DNA of 64,000 nt from an uncultured Bacteroides sp. GTDB lineage: Bacteria; Bacteroidota; Bacteroidia; Bacteroidales; Bacteroidaceae. The position numbers and the translations under genes are program-made. Shown here in pieces: positions 1 through 11,186 of this stretch. How positions within the stretch are numbered: position 1 is the first letter of the stretch; the number at the start of each line of letters is the position of its first letter. The stretch spans positions 29,644 through 93,643 of the forward strand of contig CAAEFE010000125.1 in assembly GCA_900755095.1 (NCBI GenBank). The letters are read 5' to 3'. The notes beneath the pieces are model-generated. The model did not search any database. It saw nothing but the letters and a program-made list of their open reading frames with translations, and had not been told where the DNA came from.

Positions 1-180
1 AGCATTTTGATAGCATTAGTCCTCATTCCAATGCAGTATGCGCTGGAAGGGATGAACATTTTTGTGACAATTATTGCTAAAGGTATCGTTAGTTTTATTA
101 TCTTTGGCATTTATATACAGATGACGCATGAGTATGACATGATCAGTAAAGTGCGGTCGTTAAGAAAAAAAAGTCTATAG
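1..180 (+). CDS. C-terminal end of a polytopic membrane protein, probably a polysaccharide flippase
   Basis: The frame is open from the first base and stops at 178-180, giving the last 59 residues of a gene that begins outside the window. The visible part has two hydrophobic stretches (about residues 1-13 and 18-40) and a short basic tail ending RKKSL. It sits 2 bp upstream of a glycosyltransferase gene in a run of glycosyltransferases, where Wzx-type flippases are common. The flippase call therefore rests mostly on context. An O-antigen polymerase or another membrane protein is not excluded. Confidence 0.5.
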   Translation, partial: SILIALVLIPMQYALEGMNIFVTIIAKGIVSFIIFGIYIQMTHEYDMISKVRSLRKKSL

Positions 181-182
181 CT

Positions 183-1094
183 ATGAATATACGCGACATT
201 TTTATAACGCTACGTTATAAAATAAGTTATGGTAGCACTGTGGAATGGTACAATTTCTGGTACATCGTCTTGCGGAAAAAGAGAAAAATCATACCGCAAG
301 TAGCTTCCATCGACGAAACGATACGTAAAATCATCGACGACCGTTGCTCTGTCAGCCGTTTTGGCGACGGTGAAGTGTTGCTCACCAGTCCGGACAAGGA
401 AATCCGTTTCCAGAAAGGTGATCCGTTATTGGCTAAAAGACTGACCGAAGTGCTGCAAAGTCACGAAGAAGGACATATTGTCTGCATCTCCGACGCATTC
501 CGCGATTTGTATCGCTACAATCGCAAAAGTCGCCGGTTCTGGAGAACTCATTTTTATCTGTACGGTTCTTGGTGGGACCGTTTGCTGGTAGCGGGACGAA
601 AATATTATAATACATTCGTCACCCGTCCGTATATGGATTTTGCCCGCAAAGAAGATTCCGCCCGATGGTTTCACGACATGAAGGGCATTTGGGATAACCG
701 GGACATCGTCTTCATCGAAGGGGAGAAAAGCCGGCTCGGAGTGGGCAACGATCTTTTCGATAATGCCCGGAGCATCCGGCGTATTCTTTGTCCGCCCAGA
801 GATGCATTCGAACGCCTGGAAGACATCAAGCAGGAGGCCTGCAAAGTAGAAAAAGAAGCCTTGTTTCTGATTGCCCTCGGCCCCGCAGCCACAGTGTTGG
901 CCTACGATTTGTTTAAAGCCGGCTATCAGGCCATCGACGTCGGTCATGTGGACGTAGAGTATGAATGGTGGCGGATGGGAGCCCATAAAAAAGTGAAACT
1001 GGAACGAAAATATGTCAACGAAACTGCCATTGGCAGCGAAGTGGCGGATGCCGGAGAAGAATACCGGAAACAAATCATCGCCCAAATCGTTTGA
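183..1094 (+). CDS. GT-D fold glycosyltransferase (DUF1792 / SP_1767 family)
   Basis: The 303-residue protein carries the signature of the GT-D glycosyltransferase family: RFGDGE at residues 59-64, where D62 and E64 would form the metal-binding DxE pair. It is followed by KGDPLLAKRL, typical of this family. Members add a sugar to a growing surface glycan from a nucleotide-sugar donor. The start is 2 bp after the preceding stop, so it is probably translated in the same message. There is no signal peptide, so it should act in the cytoplasm. The sugar and acceptor cannot be told from sequence. Confidence 0.82.
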   Translation: MNIRDIFITLRYKISYGSTVEWYNFWYIVLRKKRKIIPQVASIDETIRKIIDDRCSVSRFGDGEVLLTSPDKEIRFQKGDPLLAKRLTEVLQSHEEGHIVCISDAFRDLYRYNRKSRRFWRTHFYLYGSWWDRLLVAGRKYYNTFVTRPYMDFARKEDSARWFHDMKGIWDNRDIVFIEGEKSRLGVGNDLFDNARSIRRILCPPRDAFERLEDIKQEACKVEKEALFLIALGPAATVLAYDLFKAGYQAIDVGHVDVEYEWWRMGAHKKVKLERKYVNETAIGSEVADAGEEYRKQIIAQIV

Positions 1095-1127
1095 GGAAGA
1101 AAAAACAGTTTGAGAAAGAAAAAACAG
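1090..1127 (+). repeat. Two-copy 19-bp tandem duplication
   Basis: A 19-bp unit beginning TTTGAGGAAG occurs twice in direct tandem (1090-1108 and 1109-1127) with one mismatch. The first copy contains the stop codon of the GT-D gene. It looks like a slippage duplication in a purine-rich spacer. No function is apparent. Confidence 0.8.
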
Positions 1128-1158
1128 AATAAACAATTATTGAATACTGAAAATAAGA

Positions 1159-2286
1159 ATGAAAGCTCTTTTCCTTATATTTCACGGCTTCAATGAGGCC
1201 AACGGAATTAGTAAGAAGATACGTTATCAGGTGAAAGCCCTCAAAGATTGTGGAGTGGATGTTCGCTTGTGTCATTATGATGTGACCTCTTATGGCGAAC
1301 GGCGTTGGATGGTGGATGACGAAGTGATCGCTGATTTCGGCACGGGCTTTGCCGCAAAGATTTGGAAACGTGTCTACTACTCTCCTATTCTTGACTATGC
1401 ACGCCACGAAGGAATCGACTTTGTATATATGCGCTCTTTTCACAATGCCAGTCCGTTCACCCTCCGGCTGGTGAAGTCGTTGAAACGTACAGGCGCAAAA
1501 GTGGTGATGGAAATTCCTACTTATCCTTACGATCAGGAGTACGTCACCCGTTCCATGAAATTTCATCTAGCCATCGACCGCTGTTTCCGTCACAAGCTCG
1601 CAAAGGCTCTGGACGGTATCGTCACTTTCTCCAATGCGGAAGAAATATTTGGCGGAAACACCATACGCATCTCCAACGGAATTGATTTTGAGGCGATTCC
1701 GATGAAGCAGCAGCAGAATGACACTTCGAAAGAGTTGCACTTGATCGGAGTGGCGGAAGTGCACTACTGGCACGGCTTCGACCGCCTTGTGCGCGGATTG
1801 GCAGATTATTACCGCAACAATCCGGAATATAAAGTATATTTCCATATTGTAGGCCCGCTGTCCGGCGAACGGGAACGGGCGGGGATCTTGCCTGTTGTCC
1901 GTGACAACCATCTCGAACCGTATGTTCTTCTGCATGGTCCTTTGCATGGCGACGAACTGGATGCGATGTTCGAAAAAGCTGATTTTGCCATTGGCAGCCT
2001 GGGACGCCACCGCAGCGGAATTACGTATATCAAAACGTTGAAAAACCGCGAGTATGCCGCACGTGGCTTCGCGTTCACTTACTCGGAAACCGACGACGAC
2101 TTCGACCACATGCCGTATGTATGGAAGGTGGCACCCGACGAATCTCCGGTGGATATTCAGGGACTGATCGACTTCCGGAAAACGCTGAAAATGACGCCTG
2201 CCGAGATACGCGAATCGGTCTGCCCGCTATCGTGGAAGGCGCAAATGCAGAAAGTGATCGACGCCATAAAGACCAAAGATAAATAA
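1159..2286 (+). CDS. Glycosyltransferase, GT4-like
   Basis: This 375-residue protein has the two-domain GT-B layout: an N-terminal domain starting MKALFLIFHGFNEANGISKK (acceptor side, with a conserved GI motif) and a C-terminal domain with GVAEVHYWHGFDRLVRGL and IVGPLSG, typical of GT4/GT1 enzymes. The donor-binding E-x7-E region is weak (KNREYAARG near residue 300), so family assignment is less firm than for the next gene. It lies between other glycosyltransferase genes on the same strand and most likely adds one sugar in assembly of the same glycan. Confidence 0.78.
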   Translation: MKALFLIFHGFNEANGISKKIRYQVKALKDCGVDVRLCHYDVTSYGERRWMVDDEVIADFGTGFAAKIWKRVYYSPILDYARHEGIDFVYMRSFHNASPFTLRLVKSLKRTGAKVVMEIPTYPYDQEYVTRSMKFHLAIDRCFRHKLAKALDGIVTFSNAEEIFGGNTIRISNGIDFEAIPMKQQQNDTSKELHLIGVAEVHYWHGFDRLVRGLADYYRNNPEYKVYFHIVGPLSGERERAGILPVVRDNHLEPYVLLHGPLHGDELDAMFEKADFAIGSLGRHRSGITYIKTLKNREYAARGFAFTYSETDDDFDHMPYVWKVAPDESPVDIQGLIDFRKTLKMTPAEIRESVCPLSWKAQMQKVIDAIKTKDK

Positions 2287-2325
2287 ACAAAAACACAATT
2301 AATAACAAACAATATTCTGATAAAC

Positions 2326-3483
2326 ATGAAAATAGCCTACTGCATCCCCGCCCTCTACTACCCTAGCGGCATGGAACGAGTATTGACCCTGAAAGCAAAT
2401 TACTTCGCCGAAGTGTTTGGTTATGAAATACATATCATCCTCACAGACGGGAAGGGCAAGAAACCGTACTACGAACTGCATCCGTCCATCACTCTTCATC
2501 AACTTGACATTGATTATGATGAATTGAACGAAATGTCATTCTATAAAAAACTACCTAAATATATTGCGAAACAAGGACGTTTTAAAAAGAAACTCAACGA
2601 ATGTCTGCACCAAATTCGTCCGGACATTACTATCTCCCTGCTCCGTCGTGACATCAATTTCATCAATCGGATGACGGACGGCAGCACAAAGTTGGGTGAA
2701 ATACACTTTAACAAATCTAATTACCGAGATTTCAGCAACAGCCGTCTGCCCGCATTCTTACGGGCAATCGTAAGCAATTATTGGAGAGAGCAGTTATACC
2801 GGCAACTTCGCCAGTTGAAACGTTTCATCGTATTGAGCCACGAGGATGCACAGGAATGGACGGAACTGGATAATGTTGAAGTGATCCATAACCCTCTTCC
2901 TTTTTTTCCCGACCAAATATCTGACAATAGCCATAAACAGGTAATAGCAGTAGGGCGATATGTTCCGCAGAAAGGATTCGACCGCCTGATCCCGGCTTGG
3001 CAACTCGTTGCCAGAAAGCATCCCGACTGGATACTGCGTATCTACGGAGACGGTATGCGTGAGCAACTGCAACAGCAAATTGACTCTTTAGGAATCACTG
3101 CCAGTTGTATATTGGAACCTACTGTTTCCAATATTGTCGACAAGTACTGTGAAAGTTCAATTTTTGCCCTTTCATCACGTTTCGAAGGGTTTGGAATGGT
3201 TATTATAGAAGCAATGGCATGTGGCGTGCCGCCCGTATCATTCACCTGTCCCTGCGGCCCGCGGGATATTATCAGCGACGGAAAAGACGGTCTGCTGGTA
3301 GAAGACGGGAATATCGAACAACTGGCGGAGAAAATCTCTTACTTAATAGAGAATGAAGATATACGTAAGAAAATGGGACAGCAGGCGCGTATGGACGTCC
3401 AGCGCTTCCGAATAGAAAATATTGCCGAACAATGGAAACAACTATTTGAAAGCCTGATTATCCCGGTTAATGAAAACAAATAA
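2326..3483 (+). CDS. Glycosyltransferase family 4
   Basis: The 385-residue protein is a recognisable GT4 enzyme. The N-terminal domain begins MKIAYCIPALYYPSGMERV. The C-terminal Rossmann domain has AVGRYVPQKGFDRLI, LRIYGDG and the nucleotide-sugar motif EGFGMVIIEAMACGVPPV, with the two conserved glutamates of the E-x7-E pair. It is 39 bp downstream of the previous glycosyltransferase gene and 14 bp upstream of the next, so co-transcription is likely. The sugar specificity is unknown. Confidence 0.9.
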   Translation: MKIAYCIPALYYPSGMERVLTLKANYFAEVFGYEIHIILTDGKGKKPYYELHPSITLHQLDIDYDELNEMSFYKKLPKYIAKQGRFKKKLNECLHQIRPDITISLLRRDINFINRMTDGSTKLGEIHFNKSNYRDFSNSRLPAFLRAIVSNYWREQLYRQLRQLKRFIVLSHEDAQEWTELDNVEVIHNPLPFFPDQISDNSHKQVIAVGRYVPQKGFDRLIPAWQLVARKHPDWILRIYGDGMREQLQQQIDSLGITASCILEPTVSNIVDKYCESSIFALSSRFEGFGMVIIEAMACGVPPVSFTCPCGPRDIISDGKDGLLVEDGNIEQLAEKISYLIENEDIRKKMGQQARMDVQRFRIENIAEQWKQLFESLIIPVNENK

Positions 3484-3497
3484 AGCATTCAATATCT

Positions 3498-5865
<2,368 letters not shown>

Positions 5866-5967
5866 ATGGCCGGACGCAAAACGAACTGTTAAGCTATTTG
5901 GGCATAAACGAATAAAAAAGATGGAACGTAGAGAAAGAAAAAGAAGAAGTAATAAACAAATATAATT

Positions 5968-7182
5968 ATGAACGAAACCATGACCCTTTGTCTTGAAATT
6001 ATTTTCTGGCTTGCCCTGTTCGTTGTGTTCTACACCTATTTGGGCTACGGAATTGTGCTTTATATTCTTGTCAAGTTGAAAGAGCTTTTCGTGAAGCCTG
6101 TGAAGCGTTCGTTGCCGGCATCGGACGCAGACCTGCCGGAAGTTACCCTCTTCATTACGGCATTCAACGAAGAAGATGTAGTGGACGAGAAGATGGAAAA
6201 CAGTCTTGAGCTGGATTATCCTGCGGACAAGCTGCACATCGTATGGGTGACGGACGGAAGCGATGACGGTACGAACGAACGATTGCAGACGCGTTGGCAG
6301 GGGAAAGCGACCGTACATTTCCAACCGCTCCGGCAAGGTAAGACGGCTGCAATGACACGTGGAATGACGTTGGTGGATACTCCACTCGTTGTTTTTACGG
6401 ATGCCAACACGATGGTGAACCGGGAGGCAATACGGGAAATCGTGCTTGCTTTCCAGGATCCGAAAGTGGGCTGCGTGGCTGGTGAAAAACGGATTGCCGT
6501 GCAGACAAAAGACGGGGCGGCTGCCGGTGGTGAAGGTATTTACTGGAAATACGAATCAACCCTGAAAGCACTTGATGCACGGCTCTACTCTGCCGTAGGA
6601 GCAGCAGGCGAACTGTTTGCCGTGCGTAACGAGCTGTTCGAAGCGATGGAGCCGGATACGTTGCTCGACGATTTTATTCTTTCACTCCGGATCACAATGA
6701 AAGGTTACACCATCGCTTATTGTACGAATGCTTATGCCATCGAAAGTGGTTCGGCAGATATGCGCGAAGAAGAAAAACGAAAAGTGCGCATCGCTGCGGG
6801 AGGATTGCAGTCTATCTGGCGGCTTCGTCCGTTGCTGAATCCTTTCCGTTACGGGATACTTAGCTTTCAATATACGTCGCACCGGGTATTGCGATGGTCT
6901 ATTACTCCGTTCCTGTTGTTTGCGCTCTTCCCGCTGAATATTGCGATTCTGCTGTTGGGTGGTTCCACGATATTTTACGGAGTGCTGCTTGCCATGCAGG
7001 TTCTTTTTTACGGATTGGGATATTGGGGATATTACCTGTCTACGAAACAGATAAAAAACAAGTTGCTCTTTATCCCCTACTACTTTTTATTTATGAATGT
7101 CAATGTGCTGAAAGGCATCCGATATCTGAAGAAGAAAAAAGGAAACGGAGCCTGGGAAAAGGCGAAGCGTGCTGAAAAGTAA
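5968..7182 (+). CDS. Membrane-bound glycosyltransferase family 2
   Basis: The 404-residue protein has an N-terminal membrane segment (about 8-36), a GT2 domain with VTLFITAFNEEDVV (59-72), WVTDGSDDGT and FTDANTMVN (the DAN at 145-147 takes the place of DxD), a DD pair near residue 232, and two or three C-terminal membrane segments. This layout resembles IcaA/BcsA-type processive or membrane-facing transferases. It is 102 bp downstream of the lipoprotein gene and is the last gene of the polysaccharide run. Whether it polymerises or transfers a single residue cannot be decided here. Confidence 0.88.
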   Translation: MNETMTLCLEIIFWLALFVVFYTYLGYGIVLYILVKLKELFVKPVKRSLPASDADLPEVTLFITAFNEEDVVDEKMENSLELDYPADKLHIVWVTDGSDDGTNERLQTRWQGKATVHFQPLRQGKTAAMTRGMTLVDTPLVVFTDANTMVNREAIREIVLAFQDPKVGCVAGEKRIAVQTKDGAAAGGEGIYWKYESTLKALDARLYSAVGAAGELFAVRNELFEAMEPDTLLDDFILSLRITMKGYTIAYCTNAYAIESGSADMREEEKRKVRIAAGGLQSIWRLRPLLNPFRYGILSFQYTSHRVLRWSITPFLLFALFPLNIAILLLGGSTIFYGVLLAMQVLFYGLGYWGYYLSTKQIKNKLLFIPYYFLFMNVNVLKGIRYLKKKKGNGAWEKAKRAEK

Positions 7183-7254
7183 GAACAAACGCTATTATCT
7201 TTTGTTATCCTTAATTATAAGACATAAGTCTCTATCATCTAATAAAAAACAGAC

Positions 7255-9876
7255 ATGGACAGAATATTACATGATGCGAATAACGCACAAAGAATACTGA
7301 AACTGACAGCAGACACAATGCTATTGGTTGACAGGCATGGCGTCTGCGTAGACATTGAACCTCATTGTGATCTGTGGTTCCTGCAAGAAAACATTCTTTT
7401 AGGAAAAAATATATTTGAGCTTTTACCGGAATATACAAAAGAGAGGGTGATGCCCATCTTTCAGACTGTGCTCGAAGAGCAACGAAGCATCAGCAAGAAC
7501 TTCAAGTTGGTGCTGAAAGACGAAATTTTCTACTTCAAATGCCTCATGTTTCCGTATGACGGCATGGTGCTTTGCCAATATCGTGACATCACGCAGAGAA
7601 GTAACGTAAAGCGTCGGTTGGAGCAGGCGAATCTTACTCTAAGGGCTATCCAGAAGATTGCCCAGATAGGACAATGGGCATACAATACAAATCAGAATAT
7701 TTTCCATTATTTGGGTTATACAGGCGTTTTGTGTGAGGAAAGTGTGCAGAACCTTGCCATTGAGAAATATGTGGAACTGATTGTAGAAGAAGATCGTCAG
7801 AGTTTTATTGAATGGTGCCACGTGAACGAGAAAGAGCTCAACATGGAGAGCATCAGTTATCGAGTTCGCCTGAACGGAGAAATCTTCTATATGCGTATCC
7901 AGACTTATTTGCGTGAAGAGCGCCCCGACGGTAGTTTCAACATCGAAGGGTATATTCAGAACATCACGGATATACAGCATCGCAGAAATGACATCAACAC
8001 ACTGACTCATGCCATCAACAATGCCAAAGAAAGTATCTTTGCCGCCAGACCCGATGGCACGATTATCTTCGCTAACCGTCGTTTCCTGTACAATCATGGT
8101 ATTTCAGAAAACGAAGACATCAGTCAATTAAAGATTTACAATGTTGCCGCAGATATGCCTACGCAAGAGGCTTGGAACGAACGTTGCAAAGATGTCATAC
8201 ACGGTGGCAGCAGTAACTTTGTGGCTCACCATCCGTCGAAAATCAATAGAGATATATTGGCTTACGAAGGTACGATGTACAACGTCACCAATGATTCCGG
8301 TGAAGAAAGTTACTGGTCGTTTGCCCATGATATTTCCGAACGGATTCGGTATGAAGCCCAAATCAAACGGCTGAATCAAATCATGGATACGACGATCAAT
8401 AATCTCCCCGCGGGGATTGTTGTGAAGGAGATCAATAATGATTTCCGGTACATTTACCGAAACCGGGAGGCTTATAACCGCGATCTTTACAAGAACGATC
8501 CTGTCGGTAAGAATGACTTCGATTTCTACCCGCCTATCGTGGCAGAGAAGAAGAGACAGGAGGATATTCAAGTGGCCACCAGCGGAAAAGGTATGCACTG
8601 GACGGTGGAAGGAAAGGACCGGAACGGAAACCTGATTATCCTTGACAAGCGGAAAATCCGGGTGGATGGGGACGAACTGTCTTCGCCTATCATCGTCAGT
8701 ATCGAATGGGATGTCACGGAACTGGAAATGATGAAGCGGGAGCTACTGTCTTCGAAGGAAAAAGCGGAAATGTCTGATAGTTTGAAATCAGCTTTCCTTG
8801 CCAATATGAGTCATGAGATACGTACTCCGCTGAATGCTATTGTGGGGTTCTCGCATCTCATTGCCGAAAGTGATGATGCGGAAGAACGAAAGACGTACTA
8901 CAACATCGTAAACGCGAACAACGAGCGTCTTTTGCAACTTATCAACGAGATTCTCGATCTCTCGAAGATTGAATCGGGAACCATCGAGTTTTCCTTCGGT
9001 CCGGCTAGTCTCCATAATCTCTGCCGGGAAGTGTACGATGCTCATATATTCCGTACTCCGCAGGGAGTAAGCCTTGTCTATGAGTCTTCGGACGAGAGTC
9101 TGATGATTGAGACGGACAAGAATCGAGTGTTCCAGGTGATTTCGAATCTGATTGGGAATGCTGTTAAGTTTACGAAAGAAGGAAGTATCAGTTATGGTTA
9201 TAAGCTGGTGGATAACCAGATTGTTTTCCACGTAACGGATACCGGAACAGGAATTGAGCCGGAGAAAGTGGGTCGTGTGTTCGAACGTTTTGCCAAGCTG
9301 AACAATCATGCACAGGGCACTGGGTTGGGATTATCTATCTGTAAGTCTATCGTTGAACGTCTCGGGGGCAAGATTTCCGTCAGCTCCGAATTTGGTAAGG
9401 GAACGACGTTTACATTTACTTTGCCGTATACGGTTGCAGAATCCGTGAGTGTAGATTCGGAGAAAAAGAATGATGATGAGACGAGCGGAGGTATGAGCAG
9501 TGCTGTAAATACACGGCATGCTTGTATTTTGGTTGCCGAGGATACGGACAGTAACTTTGATTTATTGGAGGCTATCTTAGGTAAGGAGCACCGGATTATT
9601 CGTGCGCATGACGGAATGGAGGTTGTCACGATGTTCGATGAGGTGAAACCCGATCTTATCCTGATGGATATTAAAATGCCGAATTTGGATGGATTGGAGG
9701 CAACGAAAATCATTCGGGAGCTGTCTGCCACTGTTCCTATCATTGCTCAAAGTGCCTTTGCCTATGAGCAGGACCGGAAAGCGGCGAAAGAGGCAGGATG
9801 CAATGATTTTATAGCTAAACCGATAGCGGATGATAAGCTGAAAGCTATGATTCATAAATGGTTGTCGCCTCCGTAA
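7255..9876 (+). CDS. Hybrid sensor histidine kinase / response regulator with several PAS domains
   Basis: The 873-residue protein has tandem PAS-like regions over about residues 10-500, a HisKA domain whose H-box NMSHEIRTPLNAIVGFS holds the phospho-accepting His520, an HATPase domain (VFERFAKLNNHAQGTGLGLS) and a C-terminal receiver domain with phospho-acceptor Asp805 in ILMDIKMPN. No membrane segment or output DNA-binding domain is evident, so it probably senses an internal signal (redox, a small ligand) and passes phosphate on. It stands 72 bp after the polysaccharide cluster. Its targets are unknown. Confidence 0.92.
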   Translation: MDRILHDANNAQRILKLTADTMLLVDRHGVCVDIEPHCDLWFLQENILLGKNIFELLPEYTKERVMPIFQTVLEEQRSISKNFKLVLKDEIFYFKCLMFPYDGMVLCQYRDITQRSNVKRRLEQANLTLRAIQKIAQIGQWAYNTNQNIFHYLGYTGVLCEESVQNLAIEKYVELIVEEDRQSFIEWCHVNEKELNMESISYRVRLNGEIFYMRIQTYLREERPDGSFNIEGYIQNITDIQHRRNDINTLTHAINNAKESIFAARPDGTIIFANRRFLYNHGISENEDISQLKIYNVAADMPTQEAWNERCKDVIHGGSSNFVAHHPSKINRDILAYEGTMYNVTNDSGEESYWSFAHDISERIRYEAQIKRLNQIMDTTINNLPAGIVVKEINNDFRYIYRNREAYNRDLYKNDPVGKNDFDFYPPIVAEKKRQEDIQVATSGKGMHWTVEGKDRNGNLIILDKRKIRVDGDELSSPIIVSIEWDVTELEMMKRELLSSKEKAEMSDSLKSAFLANMSHEIRTPLNAIVGFSHLIAESDDAEERKTYYNIVNANNERLLQLINEILDLSKIESGTIEFSFGPASLHNLCREVYDAHIFRTPQGVSLVYESSDESLMIETDKNRVFQVISNLIGNAVKFTKEGSISYGYKLVDNQIVFHVTDTGTGIEPEKVGRVFERFAKLNNHAQGTGLGLSICKSIVERLGGKISVSSEFGKGTTFTFTLPYTVAESVSVDSEKKNDDETSGGMSSAVNTRHACILVAEDTDSNFDLLEAILGKEHRIIRAHDGMEVVTMFDEVKPDLILMDIKMPNLDGLEATKIIRELSATVPIIAQSAFAYEQDRKAAKEAGCNDFIAKPIADDKLKAMIHKWLSPP

Positions 9877-9953
9877 AAGGGCACATATTATAGAGTACAT
9901 ATTGTATAGAAAACGCTTTAATAGTGATATAATCACCCAATAACTTAGATTAG

Positions 9954-11054
9954 ATGAAAGCCTTTTACAGACTGTTTTATTACATATCCATCGTGCTGAC
10001 CAGTATTTTGGCAGGAGTTACCATTGCGGGCGCCTTCGTAGGTAATGCCGCACCGGATAGTTTCAAATTTATGCCTTTCATCGGTTTGATGTTACCGATA
10101 CTTTTGTTGGCTAATCTTGCTTCTGTCATCTACTGGACGATCCGTTGGCGGTGTTGGGTTTTCATCCCTCTGATTGCTATATTCAGTAACTGGAGCTATA
10201 TTAGTTGTGTGATTCAATCTTCTTTTTTCAGCCCGGCTTCGGCTCCAATGGTCAAAATGAATGCGTATACTCCTGGTATTTTAACTGTTGCTACTTACAA
10301 TGTTGACGCTTTTAATCATGAGCATACCGGTTATTCATGCAAAGAGATAGCCTCTTACATGAGAAATCTGCAAGCAGATATTCTCTGTTTTCAGGAGTTT
10401 GGCATTAATGATGAGTTTGGTGTAGACAGTATAGCTGCGGTTCTTTCTGATTGGCCGTATTATTATATCCCTATTTCTCCCGAGGGAAAACATTTGTTGC
10501 AGCTGGCTGTTTTCAGCCGTTACCCCATCAAGGAGGAGAATCTTATCGTCTATCCTGATTCGAAAAATTGCAGTCTCTGGTGTGATATTGAGATTAATGG
10601 CCGTATCATCCGCCTGTTCAACAATCATCTCCAAACAACGGAAGTGAGCCAGAACAAGCGCAAACTGGAAAAGGGACTCCGCACGGATGATTCTCAAAGG
10701 GTGGAACGTGCTGCTTTGGGATTGATTGACGGATTACATGAGAATTTCCGGAAACGTGCCGTACAAGCTAATACTCTAAAGCAACTGATAGCTGCCTCTC
10801 CCTATCCTACTATCATCTGCGGTGACTTTAACTCTCTGCCGTCTTCGTATGTTTATCACACTGTAAAAGGTGATAAGTTGCAGGATGGTTTTCAGACGAG
10901 TGGTCATGGGTATATGTATACTTTCAAGTTCTTCAAGCATCTGTTAAGAATCGACTATATTCTCCATTCACCGGAACTGAATAGTACGGATTACTTCTCG
11001 CCGGATCTTACTTATAGCGATCATAATCCGGTGGTGATGAGGGTGAAGTTATAA
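9954..11054 (+). CDS. Membrane-anchored endonuclease/exonuclease/phosphatase family protein
   Basis: The 366-residue product has three hydrophobic segments in the first 90 residues, then an EEP-fold domain: VATYNVDAFN, ILCFQEFG (metal-binding Glu), LFNNHLQTTE, ICGDFNSLPSS (Asp/Asn pair) and the C-terminal YSDHNPVV with the catalytic histidine. The catalytic set looks complete. Members hydrolyse phosphodiesters in nucleic acids, inositol phosphates or lipids. In Bacteroides these membrane forms are uncharacterised. The gene is 77 bp after the hybrid kinase and convergent with the TonB receptor gene. Confidence 0.85.
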   Translation: MKAFYRLFYYISIVLTSILAGVTIAGAFVGNAAPDSFKFMPFIGLMLPILLLANLASVIYWTIRWRCWVFIPLIAIFSNWSYISCVIQSSFFSPASAPMVKMNAYTPGILTVATYNVDAFNHEHTGYSCKEIASYMRNLQADILCFQEFGINDEFGVDSIAAVLSDWPYYYIPISPEGKHLLQLAVFSRYPIKEENLIVYPDSKNCSLWCDIEINGRIIRLFNNHLQTTEVSQNKRKLEKGLRTDDSQRVERAALGLIDGLHENFRKRAVQANTLKQLIAASPYPTIICGDFNSLPSSYVYHTVKGDKLQDGFQTSGHGYMYTFKFFKHLLRIDYILHSPELNSTDYFSPDLTYSDHNPVVMRVKL

Positions 11055-11128
11055 AAGAGTAAGAGGATGATAAGCTAATAATCATATCCTTAAAGATATT
11101 CCGTTTATATCAAAATCTTACTGATAAT

Positions 11129-11164
11129 AAAAAAGGCTGTCCCGAACAAACGAGACAACCTTTC
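11129..11164 (-). terminator. Terminator of the TonB-dependent receptor gene
   Basis: On the minus strand a 10-bp stem (GAAAGGTTGTC side against GACAGCCTTT, one G-U pair) with a 12-nt loop is followed by a T run (A run at 11129-11134 on plus). It lies 23 bp past the receptor stop and between convergent genes. Confidence 0.8.
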
Positions 11165-11186
11165 ATTATTTTGAGATTTTATCGAA

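Noticed and set aside
426-1136. Long minus-strand frame opposite the GT-D gene
   Set aside because: It is the shadow of a codon-biased plus-strand gene; its residue mix (Phe, His, Gly) is typical of antisense reading.
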